64,000 nt of DNA from Amoebophrya sp. A120 (lineage: Eukaryota > Sar > Dinophyceae > Syndiniales > Amoebophryaceae). Shown here in pieces: positions 53,511 to 63,583 of the stretch; within the stretch, counting starts at the first letter, position 1, and each line of letters starts with the position of its first letter. A model generated the notes under the pieces. The model ran no database searches. It was given only the letters and a program-made list of their open reading frames with translations, and was not told the DNA's origin. The stretch is taken from positions 6,485,691 through 6,549,690 of the forward strand of contig CAJINV010000003.1 in the NCBI GenBank assembly GCA_905178155.1, written 5' to 3'. Both the position numbers and the translations under genes were made by a program.

Positions 53511-56500
53511 ATGGCGCTGTGTAGCAGAGGCCGGTCGTTGGCCATGGTGTCCATGATCATAGTTGGATTCTTAGGATGGCCTCTGATCGCGCATGGACGG
53601 ATGTTTGCCCGGGTACCGGCCGGTTGTATGGGAGTGAATCGAAATCGAACCACCGCGTTCGCACTGCCCTTGGGATGCTAACCCGTTGTGTCCTTGCATT
53701 TTGCATTTATTTTCGTGTGTCGCAGTAAAAGAATGGAGCAAAGGTGACAAGCAAGCAAGAAGTTTAAGAAAAATCATGTCCCGAAGGAGTTTCACTGAAT
53801 GTTGAACGTCTGACCTCGCAAACGCATCATGGAAAGCACGAATGAAAAACATTCGCCTGCAGCTGTGCCTGCGAACGTGCTTGCTGTATGGGGCCCTTTG
53901 TAGATTATGCCCAAGCCCAAGAGCGGGGAATCATTTAGCAGATACATCACAGATGAAGCTGCTCGAACGTTCCTCTGCAGCAGCCTCTCTTTCATGTTGA
54001 AAGTGGGTTCTTCGAAGAGAGGTAAATAGAAAATAACTGGAGCGGGACCTAGCAGGCATGCTCTTTTACGTACTTGATTGCGCCAACCGTTAAATCTTTT
54101 GCATGAAACTGTGCAAGACCTGCATGATTATGCTCATGTGCGAGACCTAGACCGCACCTTCTCGTATCTTCTTCTTGTTTACTCAAGGACTACCAGTGCA
54201 GGGCGTGGTCTTTCACTTGATACGCTCGGGCGGCGGCGCACAGAGTCGTAGTGGCTCCCCAGCATCGTCGTCGGAGGGTAGCTCCTCCACAGGTGACACG
54301 AGCTCAGGCAGCGCCCCGGGCCAGCCACGAAGCAGTCGCACGAGCACGGAGCAGACGACATTGGAAGACGGCATCGTGGAATTTCTAGAAGAATCTCTGT
54401 GTTTCAAGGACCCCCTCCAGAAAGAGTGCTGCAACCCCTGCTGCGGGGCACCGAACGGGGATACGCTCAAGCAGGCCTTCAACCCCGGGGAAGAGTGGGG
54501 TTTGCTCCCAGCCCGTCCCCCCTGCGATCGCCGGCCGAAAGTAACACGGGAACAGCAACATAGTGCGCTGGTCGGGGAGCCTACAACTGTCGTAACACCT
54601 TGAAGGCTGATCTCACGCGACCCTGCGTAAGGGAAACGACGATGGATGAGTACAAGTTTTAGGTTCGCGCCATGATCTGCACACGGACGTCAGTTGTGCG
54701 TGTCGCTACCAGAGGCTGGTGTGTCCGACTACTCAGATCAGGAGGACTTTGCAGTTCGCCTGGTTTTGTGCAAGAAGGTTACTGGCCGTCTAGTGTAAGA
54801 TTTCGCTTGCATGCATGAGAAGCGACACTTTCTCCATGCTTCTAAGTTTAGTAATTGATGATGATGGTATCTATAATTCTTGGTATAGATGAAATGCTTT
54901 TGCTGGAAAACACGTTCATCATCTTCCTCTTGCGTTTCGGTGGCGAGGACAGTTTTCATTCCGATACTAGGCCGAAGACCCGGGCCGCCACGTCCCTGGG
55001 AGCCGGCGCAACCAGGCCTTGCCGGCGGGCGACCAACCATTTTGCCCTGACTTGGACCTCTGTGGCGAGGACCGGCTACCTCTCTTATGTTGCGGTCGAC
55101 ACCACACCGTGTTTCCGTGCGAGAATATCAAAGTGAAAAAAGCCCCCACCCCATACTGAAAAGACAATTTGTGATGCTGGATTTGTGTAAACAAAAAAAG
55201 CTCTGTGTTGCAGCAAGAGCTCGTCGGCATATTCTAAGTCCATTTGGTTACGCATCCGGCTAGGAGCTGCGCATGAGAAACAAGTCTGACATAGGCGAAA
55301 ACGTATGACAGACTGGCTGCACAATGCGCCACATGGGCGCCGTTTGCCTTGTACGCAAGACAAAGCTGATTTGTGTTCACAAATCAGCATCAGAAGTTTC
55401 CTTTCCGATATGGAGAGGGGGGATTTTTCCTCACAATAGAGAACTACTGCTGCGGGTTGACGCTCAGTGACATTTCCGCGGAGCCGTATTCGCCGAAGCC
55501 GCAGTGGCGGTGCCCGGGATATGACAATGAAAAATGCCCCACTCCAGAACGTGGCAGCATTTGTATTGCAAACTTTTCCAATTGTAGAAACATTCCCCGT
55601 CTTGCATGTATCGGCATCACAAATTTTCCATGCTATATGGATCAAATTTGTGTTGCAAAGGAGCGCAACAGCAGCCGGATCTGTTATGCAAAAGATACCT
55701 TACGGGCCTAGGTTCTGCATCAGAAAGGCTCGTAGTCCTTTCATGCAAGACAAAAAGCTTTCACTTGGAAACTTTGCATGAGAAACTTTTGCAAATTCCG
55801 CGGTGGGGGCATTTTTCATTGTAATGCGGGAGCTTTCGAAACCTGTCACAGCAATATCGTGCAGAAACTTTTTCCCAATGCCAGCCCAGCCTACGCCTCT
55901 TTCTCTTTCATGAAAAAGCAATGCTAATGCCTTGAGGAGGCGGAGGCCACAAAAAAACTTTGCGAGGTTTTTCTTGATGACGCAATTTCAACACTAAGCG
56001 TAGGCAAAAATATGGACTCCTTGAGGTGTGGGTGTGCCTAACTGATCGAATAAGTAGTAGGCACATAACAGGCATATAACAAGCCAGGACTACACAAAAG
56101 ATAAATATGACCACGGGCAGCCGGCCGGTATTAATTCGTTTTCCTGTGCGATATGCGAAGAGGTGCTCAAAGAATGCTTCGCGGACGGGGGCTACCTCCG
56201 AAAGGCTGCCTGCACATGCCCCTGGGGGATCGGTGGTTCCCAGTACGAGGCCATGTCGCCAGTATCCGACGACGAGGTTGCACGGGATGCGGAAAGTGGC
56301 GCTCGACGTAGACCCCGACCAAGTATTTTTATTTTTCTGTTGTTGTAAGTAAGTGGATGCGGATACTGATACTTTTTGTTGCTGGCGGGTCGATTTGTTC
56401 TTCAGCGCTAGGAGCTCCTGTTTCTCGTCAGTGACAGTCTCGAGCATCTTCCAGAACGGGTCGGTTTTCCGAAGCGTTTTACTACGAAAATTGATATGAT

Positions 56501-59500
56501 TTTTCAAGCCCTTTTTTATCGTCATGGCTTCAAGATCATCTACCTCATGGGGAACTGTGAAGCGCTGAGGCTGACGTTGATGGTGCACCATTTGCAACTT
56601 CCTTGAGACCTCACTGTACGTGATGACAGAACAAGATGACTGGCCGTGCAGTATGCTCAATCTTGTGCGAGCACCTCAACCATCGCCTTCCTCTCTTAAC
56701 AACTACAGGACCGCTCCTCAGTGGAGCAGCATCGCATCGCACCGCGGCAGTGATGCCGCGCGGCTCCGTATGGAGAAAAAAAGCCGCCGCTACAAAAATC
56801 CTTAGCAAGATGACGATGAGATACTTGTCTTGCACGTCGACAACTTTCTGTTGTATTGTAGCAGCGCAAGGATACAGAAACTATAATCAGTATATGTTTT
56901 TCAACAACAACGAACATACATGCAGTCATTCAATGAATGCAATAGAATATACCTATGCTTTGGTAGTAATGCATGGTTGGTCTTGTTTTTCGTATTCGAC
57001 AAAAAAGTTGTTACAGTGACACCCTTGTAGTTGCACCAACTTCAGCAACTACACAGACTTTCTCTGCATCACAGAGGGACTTGCAATGCAAAGATCATAA
57101 GGGGAAACATGTGTGTTGCGCTGCTTGATGCAAGCATTTCCGGCAGGACAAAACTTGTCTATCTTGCTGCGTTTGCAACACAGTGTGTAACTGTAACGTT
57201 TTTCTCTGTGCATTTTTCGCGCATACGGGGGAGCAGACGATCAGCTGGCGGCCGAGCGCGACGCGGTGGTGGACGGGATTCGGGAAAGACTGGAGGCGAG
57301 GTTCCAAATATCCTGAGTAAAAAATAAGTCCCTGCTCCACAGTCAAGATGGAAAATCTGAGACACAAGCGCAGATGCTGTGGAAGTCACGCATGACTACA
57401 AGGTTAGCTAGGCGGTGCCATCGTGCCTAGGTGCTAGTGCAGATGACGCGTTGTAATGGAGTCACCCTGGTTAATATTCCGATGAACGCATGAAAAAGTT
57501 GCAAACGCGGCAGGAAAATGCCTCTCGCGGAGAGCCGCATGAGAAACACCCTCCGCATGCAGACTTTTTGTAGAACATAAAGATTTTTTCGATGAGGTGC
57601 TGTCGGGGAAGCATGGCTCTTTAATATAGGGCAGGGATGTTTTTATTTAGGATGCTGCAGGGACGACCGGCGTAGTAGAGCCGAAATCCAGGCACTTGAC
57701 CGCCATTATGCGCGGAGTCCGGGTTGTTGTGACGACGTGTGGGCACTTCCAGCCGCGGTTCGTGGAGTAGCTTTGCTCGCGAGTGCCACATTGCTCGGCG
57801 CGCCAATTTGGCTGGGAGCCGTGCTGCTTGAACCCCCGGTATCTGTCCTCTTCGGTCTAGGGCTATCAAATGCAAAAGTGTCTGGGTCTGGAAGATTGCC
57901 AGGTTTGTCATGCATATTTTGCATGGCCCATGATGCCTGTAGTGCATGACTTAGCACCACAGATTTTTGGAAGGCTTCCTGATGCCTATTCCGCATGACA
58001 AATTCCTGATGCCTATCCCGTCGAAGTCGTTCGGACTAGGTTTATTACCAAAGTGGCGCCAGGGTTGTTATTTTAAAGACTGCGCTAAGGCAGCACCCCC
58101 CCTTCCCCAAGGGGCCCCCCGGGGCGGGCGCGGTGGCGGCTCTGCTAACGCGGAGCTCCAAAGTCCGACTCTACCTATGCGCATAAAAAGGGTGCGCGGA
58201 AGCAGGTCGGTAAGGTGCTTGAAAGGGGCATGCTTTGGGGTTGCCCGCCATCGTGATAGGGTCAACGTGTGTGACCAATAGGCCCCCAGTATATCATAGC
58301 GCGCAACCGACCACAAAAGCAGTAGCGTTTAACGTTTGTAAGAATAACCCCGCAAGGCAACACTGGAGCTCCACCTTGCTCGCGGGCTTGGATGGTAAAT
58401 CAGGTCAGCCACATCTAACGCCCACTGGCCGTATACACGCGTAAGAAATCGGAAACGGTTCAGCGGATGCGGTCGGGTGGTACCTGTAGGACGTGGAACG
58501 GGTGTCCACCTAGGGGTATTGGCAGAGGCTAAATCTGTTCTAACGCCACGGCATTGGCAGAGGCTAAATCTGTTCTAACGCCACCCTGACAGGAGTCAAA
58601 TGTCAAAACGATACGATACGATACTCGTAGCACAATCTGGCCTCCTCTTGCTGGTCATGCAATACAACATTTTGGAATCCAAAGACAGCATGACAAGTTT
58701 GGATCCTTCCAGACCCAGACATATTTGCATTTCATAAGGGCGAGCGACTTGCAATCGATGTTCCACGCTGGACTACAGACACTCTGCCAAGCCGCCCATT
58801 GTCGATCCCGCGTCTTGGCTAGCAGGCGAAAGCGATCTTATGGAAGGTGAAGAGACCAATGCTGAGGAGTCGGACGCCGAGGGTGAAGAAAAACTCGATG
58901 ACCATTTGCGCGTTGTCGGGAACTTGGAAATGATGCGATGGCTGGACTTTTTGCGGCAGCTCTCTTGGCTTGCAAACCACGCGGTGCCCCAGGATTTGTA
59001 CCACGAACACGCAGTCAATTCAATGCAGAACGCAGTGCACGCTGCCAGCTCTATGTTGGGCGGCGTTGTGCGCCAGTTCTCCGGAGCCGCCTCCAGCGCG
59101 GGAGGTTCACAGCCGCGGGCGATGGGCGGCGCAATGGCCCCGCGAGTGCACAACGGCCTGGTACTCCGGCGCCGTCAGAGGAACAAAAGGTTCACCATTG
59201 CGAGTTTTCCACAAGACACGCAAACTGAGCAACAGCAGGCCGGGCGCGCGAGTGCAAACGACATTCGGAATCCGACCCTTGCCGACCAATATTACGATCC
59301 TGAGTTGTATGTGCAGACGATGATGGATGGACGCAGCAGCCACCGCAGCTACTTCACAAACGACGAGGAGAAGAAGCTGCGCGACGTCGTAAACCCTGAA
59401 GGTGCGGCGTGGGGACCATGGCTCACGACCTTGACGGACGACCGTTTTTTTCGGAACGAGTTTTTCATATCATTTGGAAGAATTGCAATTTCCCGTGGCT

Positions 59501-62500
59501 GCACCACCCAATCAAACAGCTATAAATACGGGATTTAGATTATCTGCGTACGTCGACGCGCGCCAATGAAAATGAACACTAGGAGATGCTTGTTTTTGTT
59601 CCTTTCGAAAAAAGTTTAAGTAGATGGAGATTGTTCGCGCAGCGAACACGCTCCTTTCTCACGAAGTAAGTAGAGAGGCACGACGTGCAGGCTAAGCACA
59701 ATGAGGGGCCGCGTTTTTTCACATGGATATGTCAAAAAACGCGCGACGCTTGCGTATTGGGGGGTGCCTTTTGGTGCAGTTTGATACTTCAACAGCGAGG
59801 ACCACTGGAGTGATCTGTTGCAAAGCCTGATGCGACTACCGGAGAGTACCAATGCCGAAAAGCACTTTGCGCTCCTGAGTCCCTTGGCCTTTCTCCACTA
59901 CGAAAATCGCCGTTTGGGAAACGATATGCAAAAATGCAAACATATCTGGATCTTCATGTGAGAAAGTAAAGGCGTGTCGTAATACTGTCGTCCTGAGCGT
60001 GATACAAACATAGGTGCGACACATGGCCCACAGACACAAAGTATTTAATATTTTGCCGCTCCTTGCTTTCATCTGTCGGCGTTAGGCTTGGGCACCATCT
60101 TTACACATTGAATTTTGCCTGTGCGCAGAGGCCACATTTTTAGGACTTGGTAACTAGACTGAGGTGCCGCCCATGCTGTTTGGTCTGATGGATGTTTACG
60201 CGCGTAAGCGGTCTCGACGAATTGGTTGGACATACTGTGTGGCTCAGCCGCTGGAGGCGGCGAGTCGGTCGAGAACCTTACGCGGCCGCAGGTGACTGAG
60301 ATTGGCACGACCGTCGTCGAGCCGGGAGGGATGCCGTATAGGCCTCCTGTCCCTATTCTCTTGGTCTCTTTCTGCCCACCCTGACTCTGACCCCTTCTAG
60401 GGCCAGACACGTCTTGGCCTCCAATGAGGCGTCAGGAGTCTTTCTGTACGGTCTTAGTCTTGCCACGGCACGTGTGCACGCATCCTGACTACAACGCACC
60501 ACCGCCCTTCCAAGAGTATAGTCTAGCTCACACCAGAGCCGAAGGCTATGTGTGCTCTAGGGGTGAGGCCCACTGCCCGCCCCGCCACTTCTGAAGGACG
60601 CTCGCGGTGCGTTTCAGCGTTAGGGTGTGTGCTCGCGCACCACCAAACGGCGACCCAGCTCCCCTTCGGGGGTGGGGGCCGCTGTAGGCATCCATCGGTC
60701 CGTGAACGGACGAAGACCATACAGTATGGGCATTGGCACCTGCATAATAGTTAACCCTCTGCGCAGTATTCCGCGCAGGATAGATGATGATGATGATGAT
60801 GATGATCCTGTGGACGCCAGCCGTTACTCACTTCCCAACAGAGGTAGTGCGTTTGCATGGCATAGGCGAGCTGCAGCTCGAAGAGTGGGAGGGGGATATG
60901 CTCGGCAAGGGCATGAAGTTTCACGTGCCACTGCAGCTCGTTGTGGAGTACGAAAACCTGCTGCACGCAATCCCGAAGTATCCAGGAACGGATGGGTGGA
61001 TGTATTCCCTTATCACAGAGGAAAAGCTAACATACTTACTATCTATTTCCGCGAGCAATGAAATAATAACGCATTAATTCTTTGTGTTTGTCAGAGAGGA
61101 CGAGGAGGGCCAGGCCGCCATGCCGTAGGATAAATTGAATAACACGCTGTTTCTTTCAGCTTCGCAAGACAGAGTTGTTTTCATTTTTGCATATCCACCC
61201 TCGTGTAGCCTACAAGTGACGCTCTCGCTGTTCACCTGCAGGGGTTCTGGGTCCCTCAACATTACATTGACCTACTTATTTACCTGGTGGATGTTGGCGG
61301 AGGTCCATGCTCTGTCAGTTAAGTGTGTATTTTATTTCATGTTTACATTACGTGTTGCCATCAACATCTTCAAGTAATATGTACGCGCTTTTTTCTCTGG
61401 GATATCCCGCGCCGATCGCAGATTCATAGAGGGGTAGTTAAGTCTAGACTTTTCCGTTCCTAGAAAAATTGCCGCCGTCCGTCTATCGATTGTCTCTGCG
61501 TTTTTTGTTGCCGGTCGAGCACCACGATCATTTACTACTTGTTGGTTTTTTTTTTCCAAGAAAAAGGTCGCTCGTACCAGGGCCTTGAACCATTGACGCC
61601 AAGCCCAGGCACGAGAGAAAGAAAGAAAGAAAAAGGTTGCTCGGATCAATTTGATACATACAACAAGTTGTATGCTTTGGCTTTGCAGATCTGCATCTTG
61701 GAAGAGCTGCCTTGTCATCTTGCGAGCACCCTGAGCACGAAAATGATCTATGATGTATGTATGTATACATAGGAAGAATTTGAAGTGAATGTTGTCGCTT
61801 AGATGTGATCATATGAATCAATAATAATTTAATCTGATGCATGATGTCAGGAAAGGGAAAGGCAAAAGCTGCACTCAGGAACGTGTGCAATACCATTTTT
61901 GAATTCGCAATTATATTTCAGACTTGACCAATTGAATGCCAGACTGAATTTCTTTCTCCAACCATTTGCAGGCAGGAGCATCCGGATTTGCTTCCCGTTC
62001 CGTCCGGAAAGGCGGCTGCAATGGCGTTGAATTTCTATCTGAATTTGGGCAACAAGAGGTTGTATCAAATGTAAAAATGAAAATGTCTGGGTCTGGAAGA
62101 ATGCATGCATATTTCTCATGACCCATAATGCCTGTAATGCTTGAACTAGCATCGCAGACTTTTAGAGGGCTTCCTGATGCACCTTCCGCATGAGAAATGG
62201 CCCGTCTGTGTAGCAAAAACTGTACCCATTTTGCTGGTCATGCAATACAATTTTTTTTAGAGTCCAAAAACAGCATGACAAGTTCCAATCTTCCAGACCC
62301 AGACATTTGTACATTTGATAGGCTGGTAGAGAATGTGATGCTGCAGTTTATCCGCCGAGAGGAAACCGGTTCTCGGGACGATCGAAGGGTAAGCCGAGAG
62401 CTGATCACCGCCCGGCAGACCCACCTGAACAACCCCTACGCTGGCGGCCGCACGGAGAAAGTGCATACTAAGTTCATTCTACGGGGCGTGATGGGGTTTC

Positions 62501-63583
62501 AGGCCATCAAGCAGGCTTTAGCGACGCCGATGCTGGAAGGCATCTTCGAGCAGTTTGACCAAATGATGACACAGATAGACTCGCGCACCCGTGAGGACCA
62601 GGGACGAAGGAGAAGAGCCAAAACCGTTGAGGAACAGCTGCGCCACCGTGGTTGGTACTGTCCCATCACACAGGAGATCATGCAGGATCCAGTGGTTCTC
62701 CAAGTTGATTTAGAGTCACTGGGTGCCCAGCTAGTTCCTTCGATGGTTGGGCGCGTTGTGCAGGGCGGGAGCACCGTTGCTACGGGTATGGCGCGATGGT
62801 GGTCGGCCCGCCGGGACGCACCTGACGAACCGACAAGGGAGTTGGAGGACCAAGAAGAGCTGGAGGACCAGCAGGAGGCTGGCAACGTCGAGCAGCCATC
62901 GTCCCGGCCGGGTGACGGTTCTGAGGACGACCGCCGGAACTTACCGGAGGTTGAAGCCCTCTACGTGTCCGTGCGCCCTGGCAAGCTCCGCTATCCAGCA
63001 GTTCACGACAATAATGTTTCCTGCCCAGAGAAGGCAGCAAATTCATCTGAGAGGGTGTTGATGTAGTCGGTGCGAAGTTCTTTCTATTTGGTTTTAGAAC
63101 TATATGTTGCACTTTCACATGCGTTCTCTTACGTACGTGGTATAAGTAGATAGTACACAGGCTAGCGCGAGACACGCTTTAGACGTGTTTTGAGGTCTTC
63201 CAGGCCTACCATGCAAGCAGAAAGCGCCCTCCGTTATAGACAGGCGCACAAATAAGACGGCAGTCGGACCAAATCAATGTAACACAGTAGCCGTTGCAAT
63301 TGCTACTTCGGCGCGACGTCGACAGGGGCCGAGTCGTATAATCGAACTTTTATCTGCATATTTGCATGCTCCTGTCCCTGGCAATGGCAAGTTTGCATGC
63401 TGCGTCGCCTCGGCATCACTGCTCAGATAAAAACCGCAATAGCCAACCGAGACCTCGGGCGGGGAACGATTTTCATACGATAGCCTCCCCAACTACATCC
63501 AGGAGGGTGCGGACATGTGGATTCCGCGGCAGCCACACAAACATGTCTTCGAGAGGCACGCCATTGAAACCCACCTGAGAGCG
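53511..63583 (+). CDS. membrane protein with RING-like clusters and a U-box, probable E3 ubiquitin ligase (partial)
   Basis: ATG 53511 opens a signal-like segment (MALCSRGRSLAMVSMIIVGF); its link to the next exon is not solved. Better exons are about 54189-54540, 54971-55125, 55444-55519, 55832 to about 55900, about 56130-56322, 57237 to about 57310, about 57655-57863, 58742-59460, 59800-59916, 60856-61022, 61101-61114, 61243-61286, 61689-61755, 61976-62062, 62326-62991 and 63491-63583. RING-like cysteines: CCNPCC, FCPDLDLCGEDRLPLLCCGR followed by HHTVFPC, QWRCPGAFETC, CAICEEVLKEC and CTCP. A hydrophobic stretch (ALLASATLLGAPIWLGAVLL) suggests a membrane span. The U-box starts GWYCPITQEIMQDPVVL and resumes, after an acidic insert and an introner, at HKHVFERHAIETHL. 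It likely continues past 63700 (ELYQRKQRVLRLLEE). U-box and RING proteins recruit E2 enzymes; the target is unknown. Confidence 0.6.
55126..55443 (+). mobile_element. introner, CCCCCTCCCC family, repeat GAGAA
   Basis: 318 bp. The ends are TATCAAAGTGAAAAAAGCCC and the complement of TATTGTGAGGAAAAATCCCC. GAGAA lies at 55121-55125 and 55439-55443. Excision joins HHTVFPCEN to YCCGLTLSDIS, keeping a Cys cluster together. Confidence 0.9.
55520..55831 (+). mobile_element. introner, ACAATGAAAAATGCCCC family, repeat CGGGA
   Basis: 312 bp. The ends are TATGACAATGAAAAATGCCC and the complement of CATTACAATGAAAAATGCCC. CGGGA lies at 55515-55519 and 55827-55831. Excision joins QWRCPG to AFETCHSNIVQKL in frame. 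Only 76 bp of exon separates it from the previous element. Confidence 0.9.
55904..56125 (+). mobile_element. probable introner
   Basis: About 220 bp. Left-end ATGAAAAAGCAATGCTAATGCC and right-end GGTATTAATTCGTTTTCC are imperfect inverted repeats. The upstream frame runs into a stop in the insert, and downstream the CAICEEV frame resumes. The target repeat is ambiguous (TTTC-like), so boundaries are approximate. Confidence 0.55.
57309..57654 (+). mobile_element. probable introner, TATCCT ends
   Basis: About 346 bp. TATCCTGAGTAAAAAATAAG on the left and the complement of ATCCTAAATAAAAACATCCC on the right are inverted ends, followed inwards by CCCTGC on both sides. The frame before (RERLEARFQ) and after (CRDDRRSRAEIQALD) can be joined, but the target repeat is unclear. 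Confidence 0.6.
57864..58741 (+). mobile_element. introner, GTCTGGGTCTGG family, repeat AGGGC, with internal insert
   Basis: 878 bp. The ends are TATCAAATGCAAAAGTGTCT and the complement of TATGAAATGCAAATATGTCT, both followed by GGGTCTGGAAG. AGGGC lies at 57859-57863 and 58737-58741. Excision joins VLFGLG to RATCNRCSTLDYR in frame. The related copy at 62063 is only 263 bp, so about 600 bp in the middle (about 58030-58620), GC-richer and with its own tandem repeat, looks like a later nested insertion. Confidence 0.85.
58518..58584. repeat. 32-bp direct repeat, two copies
   Basis: ATTGGCAGAGGCTAAATCTG and the following 12 bases occur at 58518-58549 and 58553-58584, identical by eye and 3 bp apart. 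They lie inside the nested part of the introner 57864-58741. Confidence 0.9.
59461..59799 (+). mobile_element. introner-type intron, repeat CGAG
   Basis: 339 bp. CGAG lies at 59457-59460 and 59796-59799. Excision joins DDRFFRNE to DHWSDLLQSLMRL in frame. No clear inverted ends and no in-frame GT-AG alternative. Confidence 0.65.
59917..60855 (+). mobile_element. introner-type intron, repeat CGTTTG
   Basis: 939 bp. CGTTTG lies at 59911-59916 and 60850-60855. Excision joins LHYENRRL to HGIGELQLEEWEGD in frame. Its left end has CATATCTGGATC, as in the GTCTGGGTCTGG family. The right two-thirds (about 60060-60780) is GC-richer and looks like a nested insertion. Confidence 0.75.
60783..60806. repeat. 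GAT microsatellite
   Basis: Eight tandem GAT units within the intron 59917-60855. They cause a spurious poly-Met open frame. Confidence 0.95.
61023..61100 (+). mobile_element. short introner-type intron, repeat AGAGGA
   Basis: 78 bp, with AGAGGA at 61017-61022 and 61095-61100. Excision joins MYSLITE to DEEGQG in frame. No GT donor near the exon end. Confidence 0.6.
61115..61242 (+). mobile_element. introner-type intron, repeat CAGG
   Basis: 128 bp with CAGG at 61111-61114 and 61239-61242. Excision joins DEEGQ to GFWVPQHYIDLLIYL; the next GT-AG intron continues the same frame, which supports the junction. Confidence 0.6.
62063..62325 (+). mobile_element. introner, GTCTGGGTCTGG family, repeat AGGTTG/AGGCTG
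   Basis: 263 bp. The ends are TATCAAATGTAAAAATGAAA and the complement of TATCAAATGTACAAATGTCT, both leading to GTCTGGGTCTGGAAGA. AGGTTG lies at 62057-62062 and AGGCTG at 62320-62325. Excision joins NLGNKRL to VENVMLQFIRREE in frame. It is the clearest full-length, un-nested member of the family. Confidence 0.9.
62992..63490 (+). mobile_element. introner splitting the U-box, repeat CTCCGC/CTCCCC
   Basis: 499 bp. It starts TATCCAGCAG and ends in the complement of TATCGTATG; both sides share GTTYCC then GCCC inwards. CTCCGC lies at 62986-62991 and CTCCCC at 63485-63490. Excision continues into NYIQEGADMW...HKHVFERHAIETHL, the second half of the U-box. Confidence 0.75.

Noticed and set aside
53640-53700. 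tRNA-like sequence on the minus strand (TTAGCAT loop and GGTTCGATTTC box)
   Set aside because: The box-B-like piece and a TTAGCAT loop are present, but no acceptor stem, D-arm or proper T-stem can be paired. On the + strand it reads as the likely first exon of the RING/U-box gene.
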